This document shows, one piece after another, positions 41,397 to 51,838 of a stretch of DNA of 64,000 nt. Position numbers and translations under genes: made by a program. This DNA comes from Cristatella mucedo. Taxonomy: Eukaryota; Bryozoa; Phylactolaemata; Cristatellidae. The stretch spans positions 60,001-124,000 of the forward strand of contig WPIO01000069.1 in NCBI GenBank assembly GCA_009760855.2, read 5' to 3'. Position 1 is the stretch's first letter. The number at the start of each line of letters is the position of its first letter. The notes below the pieces were generated by a model. It had not been told where the DNA came from and did no database searches. It worked only from the letters and a program-made list of their open reading frames with translations.

Positions 41397-42970
41397 GAAG
41401 TAGCCATGTTTTGAAATCCACTCCAGCTTTTAAGTCAGAAATATGATGAGCAGGACCTTTATATTTGTTTGTTAGATGACAATGGTCATGAACTTTACTC
41501 ATATCACTCTTTTTTTTAATTGAATGGTTCTTTACACATCTAACAGAAAATAGCTTTTTCATGTTCTTCAAATTCACTTTCAGTTAAGTCATCCATTTCA
41601 CTTTCTGAATGATGTTCAATCAATTTACTTTTAAGGAAATCTTATACGTCAAATAGTCTTTGTAAAAACTTAAGAAGCAATCAAGTCCAACGTTCTTAAA
41701 ATTATCAACAACTTCTCCTTTACAATCAATAATAACAAAAGCAGCTGAACACGGAGTATGAGTTAAACAATTTTCTTGCTTTTCAATTATACATTCAAAG
41801 TCTGCATAACAAACGAATGGACATGTATTAAGATGTTTGGAAGGATTAATCCTAATAAGCTTACTACCTTCATCTGGCATTACATAAGCAGTTGCTCCAG
41901 AGTTCATACTTTCACATAATTCTAAATGATAAGCTACTTGTTTTTTTATCGAAGAATCTATTTAAACATCTATGACAATAATACTGTTTTCCTCTATAGT
42001 TTTCAGGTCTACATAATGGGTTGAAACTGCTAATCAACATATAATGTTCTTTTTTATCTTTAATAATTAATAAAAGATTTACACGTCTTCCTTCTTTCTC
42101 ATCTAACATTTTTACAACTCTTAATGGTGGAACTCTTGACTCTGTATATCCACATGAGTAAACATTTATGCTAACATTCATTGCTTTTCCTAATTTATAA
42201 ATACTTTTAATTATTACAGGCCATTCAATTTCATTAATCAAGTGTGAATATATAATAGCTAGAATTGCTTTTAAGTCGTTTATCTTCCATTTATTCCTTT
42301 GTACTGTATTTAAAGCTGTTAAAACACACCATAGAGCAAAAAACTCATCATTAAGATTTCTTCAATTAATTATAAATTTTGTTCTTAAGAAGATATTGAG
42401 GAGTTTCAATATATGTCCCTCCACCTAAAGGTGTGTATTTAGGGATGACAACAGAAAATGAATGATACTCAATAAATAACCCCCCTGATCCGACATTTCA
42501 TTCTACTAACATCTCAGGATGAGTTCCTAATGAAAGCAATATTTTTTTATAAATTGAGTTTACTGACTCACTATCCATTGTTAACACCGATTTTGACTGT
42601 GCTGCTTTCCTTTCTTTTCCTACATCATCAAACGTTTTCATGTCGAATGATATTTTAAAATTGAACAATAAATCTGCATGATCATCTAATTCTTTCAAGT
42701 AATTTATTCGTTTGATATGTGAGAAATTCCTTAAGTGATTCTAAAACTGCATATATTATTTTTGTTTTATAAGAAAACGTTAAGTTATTTCCAACACCAG
42801 AAACAACTGGTTCCATGAAACCAACTTTATTAAGTCTTCATTGTTTTCCAACGTTTTTTCTACTCGCTGAATGAAAATAAATATGCCTTATCCTTGTAGG
42901 TTCGAAAGAAAAAGAATGTCTTTGTCTCAATTGAGGAGACATTTGCCATATAAGGTAAAGGTATTTCTGC

Positions 42971-43390
42971 TAAATAAAAATTAATTAAATATAAATTTAT
43001 TCAACAAATAACACAAATGATTGGATTTGGAGATGAGATGTCTTTGCTTTTATGATATCGGGGAATATTTTGACAACCGACGGTGGAGTGAAACCGAGGT
43101 TGGCGAGGAAAAGATTCACGATGTCGTAAAAGGGAAACATATCATCGCGGGTCGAGTTAGGTGGGAAACGCCCACAGCTCGGAATTGATGGTGTGGATTC
43201 ATGCGTTATCCTCTATCCTTGTCATTCTCATTTAGTTCAAGTCGATGTCCAGAGGGTGACTTGTTTGATCGTCTATCCTGTATCTTTCTAGGGAGCTAGC
43301 GTTGATGCCCAGTGGGTGACACAGCTCGGGGTTGTGTTTTCATTTCTAATACCCTGATTGCCCCATGCATGTCAAGTATTGTAGGACCTC
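42971..43390. other. Right-arm spacer with a short imperfect duplication
   Basis: No gene is seen. CGATGTCCAGAGGGTGACTT at about 43242 and TTGATGCCCAGTGGGTGACA at about 43302, each preceded by TATCCTTGTC or TATCCTGTATC, form two imperfect copies of about 60 bases. ACAGCTCGG also occurs twice (43174 and 43321). Confidence 0.45.
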
Positions 43391-43394
43391 AAGA

Positions 43395-43548
43395 TGAGCC
43401 GTGGTGGCACACTAGGTAAGGCGGTTGCTTCCACGACCCCGGTCCCGAGGTCGTGGGTTCGATTCCTGCTGTGGGCGATCGACCTATATCGCCACTGCAA
43501 GCGGTGGTGATAGCCGTAAAGGCTCTTCTGTCGCTATAAAATAAGAGG
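43395..43548 (+). mobile_element. tRNA-headed SINE
   Basis: The head GTGGTGGCACACTAGGTAAG and the B box GGGTTCGATTCC (43455-43466) fit a tRNA-like RNA polymerase III promoter. A body with GCCACTGCAAGCGGTGGTGA (an inverted repeat) and CGTAAAGGCTCTTCTGTCGC follows, ending near ATAAAATAAGAGGG. It shares GAGGTCGTGGG next to the B box with the SINE at 13603-13749, so the two may have related heads but have different tails. Confidence 0.7.
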
Positions 43549-43784
43549 GTGTTTAATCAGCTGGTTAGTATTAGTAGTAGTATAGTAGGGTCAACTCTTT
43601 GGAATGTAAGTATCAAGGTAAGTATTGCAACGCCACAGAGAGGGGGGTGGGGGGGGTTAGTGAAGGGTAAAGTTCATATACCTAATTTGTATCACCCGTC
43701 CAGCCGATTAAGTTATTGGCTCAACCGTTAACGTGCTTGCCTCCACCTCCAACGAGCACGAGAACGAATCGCGCACTCAACTAT
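43549..43784. other. Spacer with a decayed tRNA-like fragment
   Basis: A GGGG-rich run lies at 43640-43660. At about 43708-43772 GGCTCAACCGTTAACGTGCT and CACGAGAACGAATCGCGC resemble a decayed SINE head (A-box and B-box positions). The match is weak. No gene is seen. Confidence 0.35.
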
Positions 43785-44002
43785 TTTTATTCATTATAAA
43801 GTCACTTTAATCAACTTAACACAACTGTAAGTAGATATAGGAAGAAGGGTGTGGGGGTAGGGTCTCGAGGATGACGGCAGCCATTAAATAAATCGGACGA
43901 CGAGAAATGATAGAGCGGAAGCGAGGTTGTTTATCGGAGGACGATTTGTTTAATTAATTAATTAATTGATGACGTCAACCGATGGCTAAATGCCATTCAT
44001 TT
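43785..44002 (-). repeat. Right terminal inverted repeat
   Basis: Its reverse complement matches 12766-12975 (see there for shared blocks). It contains TTAATTAATTAATTAATTGA, an expansion of the single TTAATTGA on the left. Similarity fades inward of about 43815. Immediately outside (44003 onward) there is no match to the left flank. Confidence 0.85.
43970..43977 (-). promoter_or_regulatory. CRE-like palindrome TGACGTCA in right TIR
   Basis: This is the partner of the site at 12800-12807, at the equivalent place in the inverted repeat. A shared site in both ends would fit a promoter or a factor-bound terminal structure, but there is no direct evidence. Confidence 0.4.
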
Positions 44003-44074
44003 GATATGTGCTTGGACCGCTGAAATGGATGGGCCATTGCCGGCAGCAGGCGAGTAGTTGTCGTAGCGTAAGAA

Positions 44075-44296
44075 TTATCGAAGCACGTTCCAAAGCCTAA
44101 GACCTGATGAGGTAAAGCTTATGTCGCCAACGATCTTGAAGCGGAGGGATGGTATAGCTAATTTATTGTCCACACAGGACCTGAGGGCGCGAAGAGGCTG
44201 GAACTGTTGAAGCAGTTCAGGTAGGTGCGAATGAGGCAATCCATGGCGGGCCTTGTGAGGCAGCGTAAGGACTTGTGGGTGGTCGCGTATAACCAA
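44075..44296 (-). mobile_element. Decayed CR1-like retrotransposon C-terminal fragment, other family
   Basis: The open - strand frame of 73 codons reads LPHKARHGLPHSHLPELLQQ and later GDISFTSSGLRLWNVL. This is the usual end of CR1/L2-type reverse transcriptase proteins (A-x-K-A-x-H-G, SYL-x-ELL, then SF and LWN). It differs from the common subfamily in this window. It lies just outside the Polinton in the flank. Confidence 0.6.
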
Positions 44297-45125
44297 AATG
44301 TGTGGTTACATTTGTAATGACATCTTAAATTGCTTAATGTTAATGTGAAGCCGAAGGATTGGTAAAAGGGGTGCAGGATCGTGAATGTAATAGTGTGTAT
44401 TTATTTATTATTTTTCTGATTCACATACCGACGTACGAGGATAGCAGTAATGGACCAATTGTCAAGGGCGTGTTTAATTGTTTTCCGATGTAGAAATCTC
44501 CGCAAACTTTGTGTTATTTGGTGAAACCCCTTTGAGTATTTGCATCTTTTTCTCTTTTCCTAAACCTGTATACGTCATCTTAATCTGCAGAATTTAAAAC
44601 AAGCTGGTAATCAAATTTCCCAAGAGTATTGACCTAACCGCTGACACACGAAACGTTGTTTCGATCACGAAGTGTAAAATCGTAAGGTATGGTAATATTA
44701 AAATGAAAGGCTTGCTGTTTCGATTACTATGTAACGAGTGATGAAACTACTATATGTTTAGTACTTTATCAAGTCAAAATGCTATCATATTGATCAGGTA
44801 TCCTTTGAAAGGATGCGCTTAGATGAAAAAGACGCCCGCAGCCTTTTCCCGCACTATCCTTTTCACTGCTGAAAGCTATAGATGGCCAGGTTGTAAGATA
44901 GTGCATGATATGTAATATAATTATTTACGTTACTGCAGTCGTTTCCAAAATTGTGCATACGGAAGCTACGAATTATCGAGGCAATTGAGCTTGTATGCGT
45001 ACGCGAGGCTACGGACTTGTGCCTTCCCAGCACATCTCAGCCGCAATGATGAGGGCGGGGTTTTAAATTATCCGCCGGCCCATCTGCAAATGATTGACAT
45101 TTTAGACGCGCTTAGTGCTATGGGG
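44297..45125. other. Flanking DNA between Polinton and U1 array, no gene seen
   Basis: There is no convincing reading frame. An open frame at 44985-45269 runs into the array and is not supported by any family resemblance. From about 45100 rightward, weak matches to the array unit begin. Confidence 0.45.
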
Positions 45126-45239
45126 CATGCAAAGGTCGTTTACGTTGCATGGTGGGTACGGCAGTGTACTTGGCAGGCGATGTGTAGCGTAGCGACTTGT
45201 AACTGCGAAGCCCTTTGCCGCCTCCTCTCGGGTCACCGT

Positions 45240-45302
45240 CTGAGGTATACCTCTGAGGTATACCTGTGAGGTATCCCTCTGGGGTCAGCCTCTGGGGTCA
45301 GG
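45240..45302 (+). repeat. Short sub-repeats in the U1 unit spacer
   Basis: TGAGGTATACC occurs twice and TGAGGTATCC once, followed by CTCTGGGGTCAG twice. This block recurs in each unit (for example at 47517-47579 and 49794-49856). It may be slippage DNA; no function is evident. Confidence 0.8.
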
Positions 45303-45452
45303 GATAGGTGTAGTGTTCTGCAAAGCGGGCGGGCCGCCGAATTTGTATAGTTATGCACTGCGGCTATGGACTATGAACTAGGCGGCTGAGCGGCAATTCA
45401 GAACTATCAAGTATGCCGCATATTTGGGAATGCCATGGGGTAGGCGCGCTAA

Positions 45453-45478
45453 GCCGCCGCCGCCGCCGCCGCCGCCTC
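45453..45478 (+). repeat. CCG trinucleotide run in the U1 unit spacer
   Basis: A run of CCG of seven to nine copies follows GCGCGCTAAG and precedes CTCCGCCGACGCCGG. Its length differs among units, and the sixth to seventh units also change the bases before it. It lies about 1.65 kb upstream of the U1 gene, in a GC-rich stretch. Confidence 0.85.
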
Positions 45479-45550
45479 CGCCGACGCCGGTAACTCAGGG
45501 TAGCATTGCCTCTGGGCAAACAGCGCGGCAGTGTGCGGGAGGCTTAGCAG

Positions 45551-45623
45551 GCGGCCATCTTACGTAGGCGCATCCGACTATCCGTATGGACAACGTCTAC
45601 TTCCGTTCCGCGATGGCGGCGGC
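45551..45623 (+). promoter_or_regulatory. Paired YY1-like motifs in GC-rich spacer
   Basis: GCGGCCATCTT at 45551-45561 fits the YY1 core CCATCTT or GCCATNTT. GCGATGGCGGCGG at about 45609-45621 has the opposite-strand core ATGGC. They are 50 bases apart and recur in every unit. They lie far upstream of the U1 gene, so a link to its transcription is speculative; they could mark an unrelated promoter or origin. Confidence 0.3.
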
Positions 45624-47044
45624 GGCGGGCGGTGGCCGCGTGGAAACGGTGGTGTTTTCATACATGCGGACGAATGACAGATGTCGGTGCATTCTTATTC
45701 AAGTTAATTTAACGTGAGTCATTCGTTCATTATTTTGCGTATTTCCTACGCGCACTTTGTACTGAGTACGGGTTAAAGTAGGTTAAAGTAGCGCATGCCG
45801 CTCGTGTAGTATAGGCAAGGCAGCTGCAGTTCCGAGCGCCGGCGAGTTCCACAAAGTTGTCAGGGCATATTGCACGGGACAAAATTAACATGGGTGCTGA
45901 AACGTATTACAAGACATATCAGTGTATATTTATGGAATGCCTATTGTTGTAATACATAGCGTAGGCGTACTTGCCTTGATTTCCCGCCGTTGCTGGGCTC
46001 GTCTGTGGAATTCCATAAGCACAAGTGCCTGGGGGTAACTTTGCCTGTACTGTAGCGAAACTGGCCAACACTTGGTCGGTCGCGCTGTTATGTTCGTTCG
46101 CCTTGTAAATGGATTGCCGTCGTGACATGCAATTGGAACGGGTTGGCCCCAGCTTACAGGCGCATGGCACTTTCAACATATATGCTCTTCAGATATGATC
46201 GGTTAAGTTGCCAACTGTGTACATAGCAATGTGTCATGACGTGTTGCGATTCTCACCGGCTCACCAGTGATTAGTAAACGGATTAACTTGCTACTTTAAG
46301 TATTCCTTCGTTTGTAGTTGCCTGTCACTTGTTGTACTCATGACTAGTTCGACATGTGTCGACGTGTCATGACTACCTTCGTTGGTTCGCCCGGCCAGAG
46401 ACCATGCCACTCACTGCCCAATGATGCCAGGGCCTCAATCATTGGAGCCACGGTTGAAGCAGCACAATGTTTGCATTGCTATTGCTGCTCGTGCGCCAGT
46501 GTTAGTGCCGAGTTGCCATACCATTGTCCCATCCATCGGTTGTATTAGTCGCAATGGTTTACCTTGGTTGGTCGTGTGCGCGGTTACGCTTTATAATGCC
46601 GTGTTGGAGGGATTTGGTACAAGTGCTCCGTTCGGTTTCAAGCCGTTTATCTGTGGTTCCTTCCTACTCGTCCGCGGGCGAATGCTATCCTCCATGTCAT
46701 GTCTCAATAGGCATGCCGTGTGAATGCAACTGACACATACTGTGACCCTGGCCGGACCAGAAATGCTGCCTCCAAGCTTTACAGGTCAATGAGCCGCTGT
46801 TGGCTTGGTCGTAAGACGAGGCTGACAACGTTGCTGTGAGCAGTAGGACTGTTATTGTAAAGGGCACAGGTCGAAGGACGCCTAGCGTGCACGTTAAGTT
46901 ATCGCCCTTGTCGTTTTGCAGACTGGAGCTGCATGTTGAAGTACGATAGTGTGCGCTCACGTTTGGCCAAGGCAATGGGCGAGCCCCTGTCGGAGGCCAT
47001 TTTGTAAGCAAGCACCTGCCAATGTGGCTGCGGAAAGCCGCCGT

Positions 47045-47124
47045 TACTGAGCGACTGGGAAGGCACATGTTATTTTCAAGGCACTGGCAGCAGTGATGAG
47101 GACGCAATGGTGCAAAAGCAACTC
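47045..47124 (+). promoter_or_regulatory. Proximal promoter region of U1 gene, copy 1
   Basis: Animal snRNA genes rely on a proximal sequence element at about -60 to -45. That window here falls on ACATGTTATTTTCAAGGCAC (47065-47084). I cannot name a species-specific consensus, so the exact element is inferred from position alone. There is no TATA box at -30, as expected for an RNA polymerase II snRNA gene. The region is the same in most units; unit 2 has two extra A at about -12, and unit 6 an extra T near -55. Confidence 0.45.
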
Positions 47125-47288
47125 ATACTTACCTGGCACAGGGGCGACCGCGATCATGACGGCGGTGCCTCCAGGACGAGGCCTGACCATTGCACATCGG
47201 TCGGGCTGACGCCTGCGATTGCCCCAAATAGGGGCAACTCGGGTGCATAATTTATGCCTGTGGGGGTCTGCGTTCGCGCTAACCCCTG
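47125..47288 (+). ncRNA. U1 spliceosomal snRNA, copy 1
   Basis: U1 RNA base-pairs with 5' splice sites in the U1 snRNP. The 5' end ATACTTACCTG is an exact complement of the consensus CAG/GTAAGTAT. Stem-loop 1 has GATCATGA in its loop (U1-70K site). Stem-loop 2 pairs GCCTGACC with GGTCGGGC and has the loop ATTGCACATC (U1A site ATTGCAC). Stem-loop 3 pairs TTGCCCC with GGGGCAA. The Sm site is ATAATTTATG, and stem-loop 4 has a TTCG loop. Length is 164, the usual size. All parts are intact, so this copy looks functional. Confidence 0.97.
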
Positions 47289-47293
47289 TATAT

Positions 47294-47310
47294 GTAAATG
47301 AAAATAAACT
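47294..47310 (+). promoter_or_regulatory. 3'-box-like element after U1 copy 1
   Basis: The sequence GTAAATGAAAATAAACT starts six bases after the RNA end. It resembles the 3' box of snRNA genes (GTTT, then AAA and AGA-type bases), which directs 3' end formation by the Integrator complex. It is kept in the other units except the seventh. Confidence 0.55.
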
Positions 47311-49400
47311 ATGCACTGAAAGTGTGCCTACGAAGGAGTGCGTGGTCGTCTTGATGATTTGCGTGTCGGTGGCTTAGTAACGCGAGTGGGTGCAATGCAA
47401 AGGTCGTTTCAGACGCGTTGCTATGGCAGTGGGTACGGCAGTGTACTTGGCAGGCGATGTGTAGCGTAGCGACTTGTAACTGCGAAGCCCTTTGCCGCCT
47501 CCTCTCGGGTCACCGTCTGAGGTATACCTCTGAGGTATACCTGTGAGGTATCCCTCTGGGGTCAGCCTCTGGGGTCAGGGATAGGTGTAGTGTTCTGCAA
47601 AGCGGGCGGGCCGCCGAATTTGTATAGTTATGCACTGCGGCTATGGACTATGAACTAGGCGGCTGAGCGGCAATTCAGAACTATCAAGTATGCCGCATAT
47701 TTGGGAATGCCATGGGGTAGGCGCGCTAAGCCGCCGCCGCCGCCGCCGCCTCCGCCGACGCCGGTAACTCAGGGTAGCATTGCCTCTGGGCAAACAGCGC
47801 GGCAGTGTGCGGGAGGCTTAGCAGGCGGCCATCTTACGTAGGCGCATCCGACTATCCGTATGGACAACGTCTACTTCCGTTCCGCGATGGCGGCGGCGGC
47901 GGGCGGTGGCCGCGTGGAAACGGTGGTGTTTTCATACATGCGGACGAATGACAGATGTCGGTGCATTCTTATTCAAGTTAATTTAACGTGAGTCATTCGT
48001 TCATTATTTTGCGTATTTCCTACGCGCACTTTGTACTGAGTACGGGTTAAAGTAGGTTAAAGTAGCGCATGCCGCTCGTGTAGTATAGGCAAGGCAGCTG
48101 CAGTTCCGAGCGCCGGCGAGTTCCACAAAGTTGTCAGGGCATATTGCACGGGACAAAATTAACATGGGTGCTGAAACGTATTACAAGACATATCAGTGTA
48201 TATTTATGGAATGCCTATTGTTGTAATACATAGCGTAGGCGTACTTGCCTTGATTTCCCGCCGTTGCTGGGCTCGTCTGTGGAATTCCATAAGCACAAGT
48301 GCCTGGGGGTAACTTTGCCTGTACTGTAGCGAAACTGGCCAACACTTGGTCGGTCGCGCTGTTATGTTCGTTCGCCTTGTAAATGGATTGCCGTCGTGAC
48401 ATGCAATTGGAACGGGTTGGCCCCAGCTTACAGGCGCATGGCACTTTCAACATATATGCTCTTCAGATATGATCGGTTAAGTTGCCAACTGTGTACATAG
48501 CAATGTGTCATGACGTGTTGCGATTCTCACCGGCTCACCAGTGATTAGTAAACGGATTAACTTGCTACTTTAAGTATTCCTTCGTTTGTAGTTGCCTGTC
48601 ACTTGTTGTACTCATGACTAGTTCGACATGTGTCGACGTGTCATGACTACCTTCGTTGGTTCGCCCGGCCAGAGACCATGCCACTCACTGCCCAATGATG
48701 CCAGGGCCTCAATCATTGGAGCCACGGTTGAAGCAGCACAATGTTTGCATTGCTATTGCTGCTCGTGCGCCAGTGTTAGTGCCGAGTTGCCATACCATTG
48801 TCCCATCCATCGGTTGTATTAGTCGCAATGGTTTACCTTGGTTGGTCGTGTGCGCGGTTACGCTTTATAATGCCGTGTTGGAGGGATTTGGTACAAGTGC
48901 TCCGTTCGGTTTCAAGCCGTTTATCTGTGGTTCCTTCCTACTCGTCCGCGGGCGAATGCTATCCTCCATGTCATGTCTCAATAGGCATGCCGTGTGAATG
49001 CAACTGACACATACTGTGACCCTGGCCGGACCAGAAATGCTGCCTCCAAGCTTTACAGGTCAATGAGCCGCTGTTGGCTTGGTCGTAAGACGAGGCTGAC
49101 AACGTTGCTGTGAGCAGTAGGACTGTTATTGTAAAGGGCACAGGTCGAAGGACGCCTAGCGTGCACGTTAAGTTATCGCCCTTGTCGTTTTGCAGACTGG
49201 AGCTGCATGTTGAAGTACGATAGTGTGCGCTCACGTTTGGCCAAGGCAATGGGCGAGCCCCTGTCGGAGGCCATTTTGTAAGCAAGCACCTGCCAATGTG
49301 GCTGCGGAAAGCCGCCGTTACTGAGCGACTGGGAAGGCACATGTTATTTTCAAGGCACTGGCAGCAGTGATGAGGACGCAATGGTGCAAAAAAGCAACTC

Positions 49401-49564
49401 ATACTTACCTGGCACAGGGGCGACCGCGATCATGACGGCGGTGCCTCCAGGACGAGGCCTGACCATTGCACATCGGTCGGGCTGACGCCTGCGATTGCCC
49501 CAAATAGGGGCAACTCGGGTGCATAATTTATGCCTGTGGGGGTCTGCGTTCGCGCTAACCCCTG
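49401..49564 (+). ncRNA. U1 spliceosomal snRNA, copy 2
   Basis: This copy is identical by eye to copy 1 over 164 bases, including the 5' splice-site-pairing end, the U1-70K and U1A loops, the Sm site and the last hairpin. The only change nearby is two extra A in the run just upstream (CAAAAAAGC for CAAAAGC). Confidence 0.97.
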
Positions 49565-51674
49565 TATATGTAAATGAAAATAAACTATGCACTGAAAGTG
49601 TGCCTACGAAGGAGTGCGTGGTCGTCTTGATGATTTGCGTGTCGGTGGCTTAGTAACGCGAGTGGGTGCAATGCAAAGGTCGTTTCAGACGCGTTGCTAT
49701 GGCAGTGGGTACGGCAGTGTACTTGGCAGGCGATGTGTAGCGTAGCGACTTGTAACTGCGAAGCCCTTTGCCGCCTCCTCTCGGGTCACCGTCTGAGGTA
49801 TACCTCTGAGGTATACCTGTGAGGTATCCCTCTGGGGTCAGCCTCTGGGGTCAGGGATAGGTGTAGTGTTCTGCAAAGCGGGCGGGCCGCCGAATTTGTA
49901 TAGTTATGCACTGCGGCTATGGACTATGAACTAGGCGGCTGAGCGGCAATTCAGAACTATCAAGTATGCCGCATATTTGGGAATGCCATGGGGTAGGCGC
50001 GCTAAGCCGCCGCCGCCGCCGCCGCCTCCGCCGACGCCGGTAACTCAGGGTAGCATTGCCTCTGGGCAAACAGCGCGGCAGTGTGCGGGAGGCTTAGCAG
50101 GCGGCCATCTTACGTAGGCGCATCCGACTATCCGTATGGACAACGTCTACTTCCGTTCCGCGATGGCGGCGGCGGCGGGCGGTGGCCGCGTGGAAACGGT
50201 GGTGTTTTCATACATGCGGACGAATGACAGATGTCGGTGCATTCTTATTCAAGTTAATTTAACGTGAGTCATTCGTTCATTATTTTGCGTATTTCCTACG
50301 CGCACTTTGTACTGAGTACGGGTTAAAGTAGGTTAAAGTAGCGCATGCCGCTCGTGTAGTATAGGCAAGGCAGCTGCAGTTCCGAGCGCCGGCGAGTTCC
50401 ACAAAGTTGTCAGGGCATATTGCACGGGACAAAATTAACATGGGTGCTGAAACGTATTACAAGACATATCAGTGTATATTTATGGAATGCCTATTGTTGT
50501 AATACATAGCGTAGGCGTACTTGCCTTGATTTCCCGCCGTTGCTGGGCTCGTCTGTGGAATTCCATAAGCACAAGTGCCTGGGGGTAACTTTGCCTGTAC
50601 TGTAGCGAAACTGGCCAACACTTGGTCGGTCGCGCTGTTATGTTCGTTCGCCTTGTAAATGGATTGCCGTCGTGACATGCAATTGGAACGGGTTGGCCCC
50701 AGCTTACAGGCGCATGGCACTTTCAACATATATGCTCTTCAGATATGATCGGTTAAGTTGCCAACTGTGTACATAGCAATGTGTCATGACGTGTTGCGAT
50801 TCTCACCGGCTCACCAGTGATTAGTAAACGGATTAACTTGCTACTTTAAGTATTCCTTCGTTTGTAGTTGCCTGTCACTTGTTGTACTCATGACTAGTTC
50901 GACATGTGTCGACGTGTCATGACTACCTTCGTTGGTTCGCCCGGCCAGAGACCATGCCACTCACTGCCCAATGATGCCAGGGCCTCAATCATTGGAGCCA
51001 CGGTTGAAGCAGCACAATGTTTGCATTGCTATTGCTGCTCGTGCGCCAGTGTTAGTGCCGAGTTGCCATACCATTGTCCCATCCATCGGTTGTATTAGTC
51101 GCAATGGTTTACCTTGGTTGGTCGTGTGCGCGGTTACGCTTTATAATGCCGTGTTGGAGGGATTTGGTACAAGTGCTCCGTTCGGTTTCAAGCCGTTTAT
51201 CTGTGGTTCCTTCCTACTCGTCCGCGGGCGAATGCTATCCTCCATGTCATGTCTCAATAGGCATGCCGTGTGAATGCAACTGACACATACTGTGACCCTG
51301 GCCGGACCAGAAATGCTGCCTCCAAGCTTTACAGGTCAATGAGCCGCTGTTGGCTTGGTCGTAAGACGAGGCTGACAACGTTGCTGTGAGCAGTAGGACT
51401 GTTATTGTAAAGGGCACAGGTCGAAGGACGCCTAGCGTGCACGTTAAGTTATCGCCCTTGTCGTTTTGCAGACTGGAGCTGCATGTTGAAGTACGATAGT
51501 GTGCGCTCACGTTTGGCCAAGGCAATGGGCGAGCCCCTGTCGGAGGCCATTTTGTAAGCAAGCACCTGCCAATGTGGCTGCGGAAAGCCGCCGTTACTGA
51601 GCGACTGGGAAGGCACATGTTATTTTCAAGGCACTGGCAGCAGTGATGAGGACGCAATGGTGCAAAAGCAACTC

Positions 51675-51838
51675 ATACTTACCTGGCACAGGGGCGACCG
51701 CGATCATGACGGCGGTGCCTCCAGGACGAGGCCTGACCATTGCACATCGGTCGGGCTGACGCCTGCGATTGCCCCAAATAGGGGCAACTCGGGTGCATAA
51801 TTTATGCCTGTGGGGGTCTGCGTTCGCGCTAACCCCTG
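51675..51838 (+). ncRNA. U1 spliceosomal snRNA, copy 3
   Basis: This copy is identical by eye to copy 1 over 164 bases, and the flanks are also the same. It can serve as the reference unit of the array. Confidence 0.97.

Larger units (their letters stand above)
38726..42970 (-). pseudogene. Polinton protein-primed DNA polymerase B, right copy
   Basis: From the right: a conserved N-terminal GSGGLFIEYHSF (about 42465), the segment FFALWCVLTALNTV (about 42340-42300), a zinc-type C and H cluster at 41900-41990, exonuclease motif I CYADFE (about 41800), an HDHCHLT piece (about 41480), then the retrotransposon, motif II FRGYDSH (about 40760), DVLLLADCFESF (about 40300), motif A DATSLYPTAM (about 40025), NSFYGKTCEYVG (about 39550), motif C YTDTDSLIM (about 39125, canonical) and the end NVALSALDS (about 38745). 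Stops and frameshifts are many. By eye it is only roughly one-third identical to the left copy, so it is not a recent inverted duplicate. N-terminal codons beyond 42700 are unclear. Confidence 0.88.
12766..44002. mobile_element. Polinton/Maverick-like element with two polymerase B genes
   Basis: The element is bounded by matching inverted repeats (12766-12975 and 43785-44002). Inside are the hallmark Polinton genes: protein-primed DNA polymerase B, retroviral-type integrase, packaging ATPase, adenain-like protease, double jelly-roll MCP and penton-like proteins. It spans about 31.2 kb. Removing the recognised retrotransposon insertions leaves about 27 kb, still larger than the usual 15-20 kb. 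Polymerase genes lie just inside both ends and point inward. I looked for the expected 6-bp target duplication outside the repeats and did not find one. All large genes are broken. Alternatives to one element are two elements fused or recombined through their ends. Confidence 0.75.

Noticed and set aside
43395-43548. Functional tRNA gene
   Set aside because: Only the A-box and B-box regions fit. No full cloverleaf forms by eye and a SINE body follows.
12750-44020. Target-site duplication of the Polinton
   Set aside because: The bases outside the matched ends (GATTTA before 12766, GATATG after 44002) agree only in GAT, which is not enough for the expected 6-bp duplication. The true ends may lie a few bases away.
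44985-45269. Open frame of 94 codons at the left edge of the U1 array
   Set aside because: It crosses from flanking DNA into the array, has no family likeness, and its second half recurs as non-coding spacer in the other units.
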